64,000 bases of DNA from Isoetes taiwanensis (taxonomy: Eukaryota; Streptophyta; Lycopodiopsida; Isoetales; Isoetaceae), in NCBI GenBank assembly GCA_021234155.1, contig JAJEKV010000014.1, forward strand, positions 20,289,513-20,353,512, in the 5' to 3' direction. The notes under the pieces are model-generated. The model did no database searches, was not told where the DNA came from, and saw only the letters and a program-made list of their open reading frames with translations. Position 1 is the first letter of the stretch, and each line of letters begins with the position of its first letter. Below, piece by piece: positions 1 through 12,500 of this stretch. A program made the translations under genes and the position numbers.

Positions 1-440
1 AGTCTTATTTGTGCAGATATGCTCTACAGTTGCCATCTCACTGATCCCTAAGGTCAAAGATCCCCAAATTGTTTCAGACTAGCGACTAATCACTTTGTTG
101 TCGCCGGTGTATAAAATCTTTGCCAAGGAGCAGGTGAAGAACATTTTGACTAGCTCCAGTTTTACAACTCAATCGGGATTTCTTCTGAGAACGTGAAGGA
201 ACCTAGTGGGCAAGATTGGGATTTGGACAGCAATTCACAGATGTTACGAAGCTGCATTTTTCTGCACGAGCTGTTGTGATGTTCTATGATGACTCATCAT
301 CAGATGTCTTCTCACTCGGTAGCCCAGGGGTGCCCTTTAGCACCACTACTTTTCACAATTCTCACGCAGGCCTTGTCACAGTTATTTATGGTTGCAACAA
401 TGGAGGGAAATCTCCAAGATTTCTCTATGCTTGTATCTGC
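1..440 (+). pseudogene. LINE reverse transcriptase fragment (5' and 3' truncated)
   Basis: Reading across frames gives typical non-LTR reverse transcriptase segments in the right order: a LIPKVKDPQIVSD-like stretch, then ITLLSPVYKIFAK, then a QSGFLLR block around positions 20-190. A second part (216-440) reads like KMGFGQQF followed, in another frame, by the QGCPLAPLLF block near 325-350. Stop codons, a frameshift and an apparent deletion between the two blocks show it is dead. The sequence before position 1 is outside the window. It lies just upstream of the first visible WD40 exon and so probably sits in an intron of that gene. Confidence 0.75.
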
Positions 441-505
441 CATATCTGAACTGGCTCATTTGGGATTCCATATCTTTCTTTCTTATCATGATTTGGATAT
501 TGCAG

Positions 506-3500
506 GGACGTTGCGTTTGTTGGTGGCTCTGGTAGCATCTTAGCAGCAACAGGTTCGACCCAGTCGGGTGAAAATTTGGTTATATGGGATACATTAGCAC
601 CTCCAAGTTCAGCTCGAGTTTCTGTTGCATGCCATGATGGTATGTTATAGCTCCATATGGATTCTAAAAAGGATGATTGAGATGCGATTATATTAGCTCT
701 AGAATTTAATCTATCAACTTTTATAAATGCATAAAGAAGGGCAAATTCCTGTGTCTGCAAATCACTTAGCTACCATCATCTTTCTTATGTTTTTGGTTGA
801 GAAAATGGCGTCATAAGGTTACTCATGTTGTGATGGTGTTATGACATTTGGAAATAAGATTTCCTAATATGGTTCTGAATTTGTTAAATTTCAGATTTAA
901 GTATCTAGCCATAGGATATGGCATACTAACACCATCTGAATGGTGTTTATAGAGGCAGAAGTTGATCAAATCTTTTGAAATTGCAGGTGGAGCACGTTGT
1001 TTGGGTCTATTTGATGATGGATCCAACACCTCGTATTCACGGTTGATGGTAACGGGAGGGAAGGGTGGGGATATTTGTGTTCATGACTTCCGTTACCTTG
1101 CAACAGGTAAGTCAAAAAGAAACAAATTTATGAAAGGAAATGGCCAGAGTTATGAAGCAGGAGGAACTGGCATGGTTGGCTTTATCCCAAATGCGCATAC
1201 AGGTACTTACCTCGTTCAACAGGAAAAGGAGAGAGAGAGAGAAGGGAGGGCACACATGCACATGATTAGTCAGCTCATCAGCCTGCATAGAACAACCCTA
1301 ACAAGAGGAAAATAGCACCAGTAGGCAGCATGCAAGTTCTGGGGGAGAGAGGTAAAAAGAAGGCGCACACGCACACAGTAGGCACCACATAAGTTCTATA
1401 AAACGGTTTTGCAGTCTCCATCCATCCAGGAAATTGGCAGCCTCGCTTAGATTGTATGTAGCACATAGTTGTGCTTGGCAGTCCAAGTGTATACGTAATT
1501 CTTATCTAATACTTATCAGTATTTGCAGTTATGTGATAAGTTGTTGTATCTCTACCATAGGTAGCATCACTAGGATAGCCATTGTGCCAAAAACTCCATT
1601 TTTCTTGACTGGAGGTAAAGACGGTGATGTAAAGCTCTGGGATGTGAATAAGTTCCAGTTGATTAGCCATTGGCACAATGTCCATGACAAACATACTTTT
1701 CTTCAGCACAATTCTCGGGGATTTGGGGCTGTTATTCAGGTATGCAATATGCTGATTTTGTTGGGTTTGGTAATGAGCATGGATGAAAGTTAAGATTTAG
1801 AAAGGAACTTAAAGATTTAGAAAAAAACTTTCTATGCAGTTTTGAGAATGGGTACAAAGGTGTAGCATTCCTCCCATTTACTACTTAGTACCAAACCATA
1901 GATTCAAGTAAATAAAAGCAGAGAATGCAACTTGACTTTTTCGTCTTTTACCAATAATGTGGAATTTGAATCATTATGGTCTAAACCCTAAAGTAATGGC
2001 CGATTCAATCTTAAATTCCTATCGCACTCACAGGGTTTTTTCAGAGACTTCCATTTTCATGCTGCACCTTTGCAGAACAACAAGCTCAATTCCACTTCAC
2101 AGAACAAGAAGCTCAATTCCGGCTCCCAAACTCTTGCGCTCTTCCTTCTAACAGCAAGCTTTGCTACTATGTTGGAACATAAAAAGAAAAGAAACACTAA
2201 GATCTTGACTAGGGAGAAAAGGGAGATACAAAAGAAATAAAAGGGAATGGAATGGAAGTACTCAAGAAAAGGGAATGTACGGGAAAGGAAGAACTTGAGG
2301 ACAGAAAGCAAGAAATTTTTTATGAACTTACCAGGAGATCCCTAGGGTCTATGAGACTAAATAAATACATCAAATTTTCACCATCTCGAATGGTTTAGTA
2401 ACGTCTACCAGGAGATCTTTAGGTTCTATGAGAATAAATACATCATATCTTCATCATCTAGGAGCATCTCCCTAGGTTGAAAGTGCTAGATAAATATAGC
2501 ACTTTCAACCTAGGGAGATCTACCCAAGCTGATGAGCTAACTTCCATGGTAGGTTCACATGTAGAACGTCAAATCATGTGGTTTTGCGTGCTAGTGACAC
2601 ATGACATTCACATCAGATGGGAACTCATTATCTTTCCTGCATGTTTCTTTGGGATGCAGGACATTTCATGACAAAAAGACTACTAAATCTTGAGCTTATA
2701 TAAGTACCTCTCATTAGTCCATTGATATGGTAACACTTGTCACCCGCCTAGACATCAAGAACAACTATTAACTTTAGTTTATCAGCTCTAACAGAATCAG
2801 TTAGGAAACGCTCAACATGGTAGGCAAAAACTTCTATGGTTGACCTTGAAAAGACTTGGCATGCAAAGGCATAAAGGAATGCTGGTATGCTAAAGTTTCG
2901 CATTGGACTGCCCGCCGGGCAGCTATTCTATGGCTGCCCCTCAAACCTTCAAAAGGCTTGGCAGAAGAAGGCCCAAAGGAGTGTTAGTGTGCTAAAGTTT
3001 GACATTGGACTGCCCGCTCGGACAGCTACCCTCTTACTACAAATGCAATCACTTGATTTCTATAGAAAAGAGATAACAAATGCGATCACTTGATTTCTAT
3101 AGAAGAGAGATAAATCGCTCATACGACATTCGCCTTGTCTCAATCTCAATATGAGAAGAGACCTACAAATGTATATCTGAATATCATGGGCATTGAATAA
3201 AACCCCCATCGAGGAAATGATCTTTGTAAAAACTGCACTGTTTCTGGGAAACTTGTCTGCAATTATCCATAATATATGTGCTTGCTCAGATGCTCAGCAT
3301 ATGATATACGTGGCGGGTTCTATCTTCTCTTTCAAGTGGCCACATCGTGGCCACATCCTTACTGAAGGTAATCAGATTTGCAGATCTGAAATGGATCTTG
3401 AGAAATGACTGGATATAAAAGCTGTATTAAGCAACAGGCTGGCCTGGACTTTGGGCAGAAACAATATCACATGCAGCTGCTATGGGCGATGAAATGAGCG

Positions 3501-6500
3501 AGAAACAGAAACCTGACCTGCCTCCACCTCCAGAAAGTGGCTATTAGAATAGTATAATGTGATATATGTTGGACATGTTAAGTGCGTGTAACTTAACGTT
3601 GTATCCCATGGGCATGGGCCTCCTTCTACTTGTTTTCTCTATTTGCCACCCATGAGGACGTGGCACATATATATGTACCATCTTGGGAGTTAGCGTAATA
3701 CGCAAGTTTCTTGCTCCTCCTTTGTTGCTTGTTGTGTCTTCTTCTTTCTCCATTGTGTTTTGCTGTTCAGATCACCTTCTTCACTCAAGATTTGGTATCA
3801 GAGCAGTGTTGCCATCTTGGGTGCTTCAGTGCGTGCAGGAGAGAGTATTTTGAGAAGGTTTTTCTGCCTTGTGGAAAACAGAGCAGATTTTAACCCTAAC
3901 TTGTGTTTGTGTCTAGAGAGAAGCATTTCTCTGTTATGGAGAGTTGCATGCAGTGTTAACCAAGCTAAAAGCAGTCTTTGAGTGTAAAAATCTGAAAGAT
4001 TTGTTGCAGCAGCTTGCATATTGCCTTGCATGTTGCAGATAGAGCAGGAGTTTGCAGATTTGGGGCTTTGATTAGAAGAGGTTTGTGTTTTCACAATGGA
4101 CAGCCTGGAAAAGGTGTTCATGGACAAGAACTACTCCATTTGGAAGGAGAAGACGACTTTGGCACTTGATCTTGCTGGAGTTTGGGACGTAGTAGCTGGT
4201 GAAGACCAAAATGACAAATGGGAGAAGTTGAACAAAAAGGCCCTGCTGTTCATCAAACTTGCAGTGGATGATTCCATGCAAAGGCATATACTTGGAGTGA
4301 AGAGTGCTAGTGAAGCTTGGCGCAGATTTCAGCAAATCTATGAGACAAAATCATACAAGGAAGCAGCTGCTAAGAAATTAGCTTAACAGTCTAAAGTTAA
4401 AGGGAATGTAAAGATGTAAGTGACTTCATTACGAAGATCACAGAAATTATTGCACAATTGGCTTCTATTGGAGTTGAAGTTTATTAGAAGATTGTATACG
4501 TGTCTAGATGACTATACATGCTGAGTCACACTGCTGACGTGGCACTATGCACGCCTGCACGCTAGTCATCATTTGTTGCTGACGAGGCATGTCTATATAA
4601 GCCACAGTCACGCTCCATTCAGTTAGTGAGTCTTTCAGTCAGTGTGTCGGATGCTCTTGTATCTTCTTCATTCTTCAAGTAATACATTCTATTTAGAAGT
4701 CCTTTTTGGTTCATGGTATCAGAGCCGGATTTGAAGGATGAAGATAGTACATGGTTGATCGGCAGATTCTTGATCTAGATTTGTAGATCAAAGGTAAAAC
4801 TTCGTGAAGGTGAAGTGGATTTGTTTAGTCTTTAAATAAGCTAAACACTGATTGAATCAGATTAGCCTGGACTGGGATCTTGCAATTCTTGCAAGAACAG
4901 GTGCCGGAAGACAGTTTGGTCAAAAATCTTGACGATCTGCATTGTGAGATATTTCGAAATTTTCTTGCTGATTTGTGCCGGTTCTATTAGTAGGAGTCGC
5001 CATCTTCTCAAATTTAACCTCTCTTCTAAGTTTAGTTCATTCTTTTTTTGGCTTCTTGTGGAAACGTAGCCTCTATTTTTGGAATTCCTTGGTCTATTGT
5101 GCCCTTTTTGTGCTTTCTCATGGCGGTTAGTCATGATCCTTGGAAATATTTTCAGCATCCAGTTCTTGATGATCATAATTACTTTACTTGGAGAGAAGCT
5201 TTCAAGACAAATCTTAATCTCAAGGATTTGGGTGAAGTTCTTGATATTAAGTGGGCTCCCAAAACAGATGATGAAAAGAAGAAAGATTTTTATGCTCTCA
5301 ATCATCTTCGGGCTTGTATTTGCACTGATTATCTTATGGATATTAAGGAGTTCTCTGATTTTTCAACAGCCTTTGATTTTTTGCAAAAGAAGTGTGTTCT
5401 TAAAGGTGAAGGACAACAGCTTGTTATTCAGAGCAAAATGGATAATCTGAAGTTAGTAGATTGTTCCAGCATGCGAGACTATTTGAAGCAGCTCAAGACT
5501 TTACATGAAGAGTATACTAGTGCTGGAGGCGAGATGAAAGAGGTTAGACTTATTCTTTATGCTTTGAAGGGGTTGTCTGATGAATACAAGCATACAGTCA
5601 AGTTCTACAAGTTGCAGCCTGCGATCAAAATTGATTTTCATCATCTACAACAGCACTTATTAGATGAAGAGCAAGAAAATAAGAGATCCATTCAAACTGA
5701 AGCTGCTCATTATTCTCATACAAAAGTTCCTTCTTCTTCTACAGATGCTACTTCTAAAATTACATCTGTGCCCTCTCACAATTCTGCCAAGGAGCCTTTC
5801 ACTTGCTGGTATTGTGGTAAGAAAGGTCATATGAAACGTCAATGTAGGAAGTTACAACGTGAGTTTGCTCAATTTGCAAAAGAGCAATCAAAGGAGCAGT
5901 CACTCAAGTCTTCTACTCCTTCAATTTCAGAGATCAGTGCTAAAGTTTCTGAAATTTCTGTTGATGAGTTAGAAGCTCAATTTCTTGGTATTGCTGCAGA
6001 ACATTTAGCAGAAGAAGAGGTCTGGTTAATAGATTCCGGGGCTACCAAACATCTAGCAGGCAAATCAAATGTATTTTCTACACTTCAAAGGTATGACTCT
6101 ACTGTTGTGAAGATGGCAGATGGAAATCTTACTCGAGCACAAGGAAAAGGAACTGTTGAATTAGAGTTTGATCCATCAATGACTTTCAAACTTAAGGATG
6201 TTCTTCTTGTACCTGGTTAATCTGCTTAGTGTTAGCCAGTTTGATAGACAATTGGGTTTATCAGTTCTTTTTGCTGGAGGATTGGTTCACATCTTGCAGA
6301 AAAATCCATTACACTTTATTGATGTAAATTTGCTTGGTCCTCTTGCTCAAGGACACTTAACCAAAGAAGGTCTTTATGTGCTTCAAGGAAAGTTGAGTTC
6401 TCTTGTTTCTACTGTTACACAATCACCTCAAGAGTCCTCTCTTACTGCAAACTCTCTTCAAACTCCAGAATCTTTGTGGCATGAGAGGTATGGTCATGTT

Positions 6501-9500
6501 GGTATTTCTGCTTTGATTATAGCATCCAAATTAGATATGGTCAAAGGATTACCATCTCTTAAGTTTCAAGACCTTCACTGTCATGCGTGCAGATTGGGTA
6601 AGCAAGTACAGGCACCTTATCCCAAACAAGCTGCCTTTCGTGCTACTCAGCCTTTAGAGCTTATTCACACTGATATCTGTTATATGCCTATTGAGTCATT
6701 GGCTGGGAGCAGGTACTTTATTGTGTTTGTGGATGACTTTAGTAGGTACACATGGGTCTATACTCTTAAGTTTAAATCTCAAGCTTTTTCTACATTCAAA
6801 ACTTTCAGTGCGTTGGTTCAAAATCAATTTTCTACCTCAATCAAGGCTCTCAGAACAGATAATGCAAAGGAATATTTGTCAACCGAGTTTGAAGCTTATC
6901 TCAAGGACAAGGGTATTCATAGAGAACTCATAGTGCCCTATGCACATTCACAGAATGGAGTAGCGGAAAGGAAGCATCGAACTTTTTTGGATTTGGCAAG
7001 GAGTATGTTAAAACACAAGAATTTGTCTCCTGATTTTTGGGCAGAGGCAGTGTTCACTGCATGTTATCTTTCTAACCGAGCTCCAACAAAAGCTTTAAAT
7101 TTAAAAACACCCTTTGAGGCCCTTTATGGAGTTAAACCTGATATATCTCATCTTCGAGTATTTGGTTGTGTTGGATATGCCTCTTATCCTCGCGAAATAC
7201 TTCAAAAGAAAGGGAAATTATCTGATAGAGCAGTTAAGGTCATATTCATTGGCTATACTTCTAACATGAAGGCTTGGAGATGTTTTGACCCGGTTACCAA
7301 GAAGGTTTTTGCTTCTAGGAGTATGGAATTTGTGGAAGATGCTCAATACTCATTTGATTCTCAGTCTGCTGCAGTCGATTATGACAAGGTCATTTTCAAT
7401 CTTTTTGATGTTGAACCCTCTGTTTTACCAGTCTCAATATCTTCAAGTTCAGTTCCATCTATGCCTTCTCAATATCTTCAAGTTCAGTTCCATCTATGCC
7501 TTCATCTGTATTTTCCTTACCTTCCCATGATGATCTTGTTGTTTCTCATGATACCTCTACAGTTCTTCCTGCTGTCCATATTCAGCCATCCTCTTTATCT
7601 CCTCCTGTTGTTCATGATTCTTCAGTTTCTTTATCTCCTGTTTCTCCCACCTATTCACCTTCTTCCAATCCTTATACTGATTTTTAGCCTCTGGATTTCC
7701 AAGATCACTTACCGACTTCACCATCATTGTCTCCTTTAACAATTTCTGAACTAAATCGAGTTGATGAATTGGAGTATTCAACTCAGTCTCTGCCAATTGT
7801 ACCCAGACGATCTCGCCGACTTGCTGATCTGTCTTTGCGTGCTCGTGATGATTCTAATATGTGTAACTATGCTTTGATGGTTAAAGTTCTTAATGACAGT
7901 GACCCTATTTTCTATGGTCAAGCAGCAAAAGTTGATCATTGGATTAGTGCAATGAAGGAGGAATTAGATATGTTACATAAACAAGGGACTTGGGAGCTTG
8001 TGCCTAAACCTCGAGGCAAGAATATCATTGGAGCAAAGTGGGTATATCGCACCAAATATCGATCCGATGGTACGATTTCTAGGCACAAAGCTAGACTTGT
8101 TGCTAAGGGATTTACACAACAAGAAGGTTTTGACTATAATGATGTTTTTGCACCTGTGATTCGGCTTGATACGCTACGTGCTGTTCTTGCTTTAGCAGCA
8201 CAAAATTCTTGGCCTGTTCATCAGCTAGATTTCAAATCAGCATTCTTAAATGGTGATTTAGAAGAGGAGTTGTACATGCAGCAACCTCCGGGTTTTGTGA
8301 ATAAGGAGTACCCAGGTTATGTTTGTAAGCTGAAGAAAAGTTTGTATGGACTTCGACAAGCACCTAGATGCTTGAATCAGAAGATAAATGCCTATCTTAT
8401 CAATATGGGATATCTTAGATCTCGAGCAGATCCTAGTCTTTATTTTAAGTTTCAAGACTCCAAAGTTTCTATCATTCTTCTTTATGTTGATGATACAATT
8501 ATGACAGGTAGTGCATTCTCTCTTATTGAGCACACTAAGGCATCTATTGCAGCTGATTTTGAGGTTACAGACCTTGGTCTTATGCACTATTGTTTAGGTC
8601 TTGAAGTATGGCAAACTTCTCAAGGTATCCATTTAACTCAACAAAAGTATGTCTCAGAAATTTTGGATAAATTCCATATGACAGATTGCAAACCTGCGCT
8701 TATTCCTTGGGATCCAGGTCAGAAGTTGACTCTTCAATCAGATGATGAAGATACTGATGCTACTCTCTATAGACAGTTAGTTGGTGCATTACTCTATCTT
8801 ACCATTACACGTCCAGATATAACATATGCTGTTGGAGTTCTTACCAGATTTATGACACACCCAAAGCAATCTCACTGGAAGGCAGCAAAGCAGGTGGTTC
8901 GTTACCTTAAAGGTACTCCTAATGAGGGTCTTTTTTATGGCAAGGTTTCAGAACCCAAACTTCTGGTCTATTCAGATTCTGATATGGCTTCAACAGATTT
9001 GGATTCCAGGAAATCTCTTACAGGTTTTGTGTCTTTCTTTGGCAACAGTCCTGTTAGTTGGGGTTCTAAAAATCAAAGTACTACTAGTATTAGTACTACA
9101 GAAGCTGAGCTGAAAGCCTTAACAGATACTACTCAGGAATTAAAATGGTTGCTTCATCTTTATGAAGATCTTGGTGTCACAGTCAAACCTGCTCAACTCT
9201 TTTGTGATAATAGTGGAGCTATTTCACATGTTAAGGACTTCAAGATGCATTTACAGATCAAGCATTTGGATATTAAACTCTGTTTTATTAGGGAGCAGCT
9301 GCAAAATGGTTCTCTTACTCTTTCCTATTGTTCCACTAAAGATCAGTTGGCGGATGGTTTCACTAAACCACTCTCAGGAAGATTGTTTAAACAACTGAAA
9401 GCTGTTTTGGGGCTTCAGTCTTATGTATCTGAGGGGGGATAATATCTTTCAGGGGGGATGTTTGTTCTCAGCCATGTTAGTCATCAGGGGGATATTAGAA

Positions 9501-12500
9501 GATTGTATACGTGTCTAGATGACTATACATGCTGAGTCACACTGCTGACGTGGCACTATGCACGCCTGCACGCTAGTCATCATTTGTTGCTGACGTGGCA
9601 TGTCTATATAAGCCACAGTCACGCTCCATTCAGTTAGTGAGTCTTTCAGTCAGTGTGTCGGATGCTCTTGTATCTTCTTCATTCTTCAAGTAATACATTC
9701 TATTCAGAAGTCCTTTTTGGTTCAAAGTTGAAGAGGATGAGCTGCTGAATATCATATATCAGGGAGCACCTAAATATGAGCACTTTCTTGATGCTTTTCA
9801 AGCACGGGAGAATGAGCCTAGCTTCAAAGAGCTTGCAGCAGCCCTACAAGCAAAAGGTTTTGAGATCATAAATCCTGGAACAAACGGAGCAGGTTAATTT
9901 CAGCCAATCAAGAAGAAATTTCAGCCAATCAAGAAGTAGGAGGAGTAGGGGTCGAGGAAATTGGAGAAATTTCCAACAGAGAGAAGGGGGTACTACCAGA
10001 ACTGATTCTCAATCCCATCAGCCTCAACAAACCTCAACGAGGAAGAAGCCATGAAAGAGGCCGTAGGAGGAAGAGGGGAATGTTGGAGGTCTTACTCCCA
10101 ACAAAAATATCAAATGCTATTGTTGTGATGAAGCCGGTCATGTGGTAAATGATTGCCATCTAAAAAAGAATATATTGAAGATGAAACTTAAAAAGGAGTC
10201 CCATTACCTTGAAGAAGGGTCGCCATCAACCTTGGGAGAGCAAATCTCTACGGATGCACAAGATTTTGCAATGTTTGTACATGAGATTGATCGTGTAAGA
10301 TACAATTCTAATAGCTGTGTTACTTGTTTGGATAGTGGCTGCTCTAATTGGAAGAGCAAGAAAGTTTCAAGCAGATTTCTATACAAATATTGCCATGAAA
10401 AAAGGCATTGATTTAGTGATTGCCCAAAGCGCTTAAGTAAAAAGCCAAAGCTGCTGCAGCAAGTAAAGATCAGCCAGCACATGATCGACAAGAGAGATCC
10501 AATTTCGCGGCTGCTGAATTTGACCCAGAAAATCCTGATATTGAATGCTTATTAAAAGCCTCTAAAATGTCTTCGACAGATCCGATAGTGATCCGTGGTG
10601 TCTTGACTCCGGTGCCACTTCGCACATGACCGGAAAAAGAAAATAATTTTCTAAATTACGCAAATGGATGGTGGTCGAGCAAAGTTTGCGGATAACTTTA
10701 GCTATTAGATTCAAGGGAAGGGTGAAGTCACATTTTCTACCCAGGAAAATGGCATAAAATATGTCAAAGTGTTATTTACATTCCTGGAATTGAAGAAAGC
10801 TTGCTATCCGTTTCTAAGGTTGACAAAAGCGGAATGTATGCTTTATTTGGACAAGAAGTTATACTTATTCCTACGCGCCCTGTTATTCATGACTCTGAAA
10901 CTGTTGCTCGTGGTATTCTTCAAAATGGTTTGTATAAGTTTTGAGCTTCTGTTGTACAGCAGAAAGGCTCGATTGCTGCTGTTAGCATACCTTCGGATGA
11001 GTTATGGCACGCTCATTTCATTATGGTCATTTGAGTTGCTAATCTTCTGGTCTAATGATAACAAACAGATGGTTCTTGGGCTGCCTGCTGTACATGCCCA
11101 TAAACTGCAATGTGCTGCTTGCAATCTTGGAAAGCAAGTAGCTGCACCTTTCTCCAAGGAGGCTGTGAAGAAAACAAATGACATCTCGCAGCTGGTGCAT
11201 AGTGATCTGAGCAAAATCAGCGCCATTTGACACTCATTCCTTGCTTGATCTTGACACTCATAGTGCAATTAATGCTGCTCCAGTCCAAATTGGGTGGCTG
11301 CGATGAAACATGAATATGATATGCTCATTAAGAATGAGACTTGGGATCTCGTTTCCCTTCCTAAAGCGAAGAAAGCCATTGATCTTCAAACAAAGAAAAT
11401 TACAATGCAGATGGCTCAATCAGAAAACATAAGGCCAGGCTTGTTGCCGAGGGATTCGCTCAGCAAAATGGGATTGATTATGATGAGATCTTTGCTCCAG
11501 TTGCCAGATTATCAATCGTGTGCGCTATTGCATTAGCAGCATGCAAGGGCTGGCCCGTTTATCAAATGGACTTCCAAAGTGCCTTCTTGAATGGAGAACT
11601 TTCTGGCAAAGTTTATATGCAGCAGTCGGAGGGCTTTGTCCCGGAAGGGCAAGTGCACTTAGTCCGTAAATTGAAGAAGAGTCTCTATGGCCTTAAGCAA
11701 GCACCTGAGTGTTGGTATCATAAGGTCAATTCTTATCTTAAAGCACATGGGTGTTCTTCCACAGAAGATCCCAATTTGTACTTTAAAACCAAAGGTACAT
11801 CTCTCTACATTGGTGTGTTGTACGTTGATGATTTGCTGCTTACAGGAGATGCTCATGATCTTATTGATCAATTGCGCACTTTGCTTATACATCAATTCGC
11901 TATTAGGTCTGTCCCATTAATTTCTTGGGATTGAGATTTGGCAAACTCACGATGGTATCATTTTGTCTCAAGGTAAGTATGTGCAAGATCTTCTCTCCAA
12001 ATTTCATGATGACAGATTGCAAGATTGCAAAACAGCCAATGCAGTCTGGTTTGAAGTTATCCGCTTATGATGAGTCTCCTCAGGTAGATGCTTCTTTGTA
12101 TCGCTCACTTATTGGTGGTCTGATGATTAACCTTACAGTCACTAAACCCTTACAGTCAGCTAAACCGGACATCTCTTTTGCAGTGGTCATGTTGAGCCAT
12201 TTTATAGCCTATCCAAAACAGAGCCTATTGGCAAGCATAAAAAAGAGTGCTCGCCTATTTAAAAGGTACTCTTAATGAGGGCCTCTGTTATACGCGTGAT
12301 CAGTCGCCGCCTTTGCATGGTTTCGTAGATGCTGATCATTTTGGTTGTCTTGATATAAAGCCTTAGCCATTGCTGCTGCTGAATCAGTTTGGTTAGCCAA
12401 ACTTTTTGCAGAATTAAGCTTTGACACCAGCACTACTCCCCTTCATTGAGACAATCAAAGCTCTTTCCAACTTGCTAATAATCCTGCCTTTCATGCCCAC

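Larger units (their letters stand above)
4482..9724 (+). mobile_element. Copia element B: complete LTR retrotransposon nested in element A
   Basis: The two LTRs are both 232 bp (4482-4713 and 9493-9724), begin TATTAG and end GGTTCA, and differ at only two positions by my reading. The element is flanked by a perfect 5-bp target duplication AAGTT (4477-4481 and 9725-9729). A primer-binding site directly follows the left LTR and a purine tract AGGGGGA directly precedes the right one. Gag, protease, integrase, reverse transcriptase and RNase H are all present in copia order. A frameshift at about 6217, a 35-bp duplication at 7433-7502 and a stop at 7686 break pol, so this copy is probably non-autonomous despite its young LTRs. 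Confidence 0.95.

Noticed and set aside
7557-7796. Minus-strand ORF over the copia B linker
   Set aside because: It is the antisense of the Ser/Pro-rich pol linker; Glu/Lys richness is a mirror of the coding strand.
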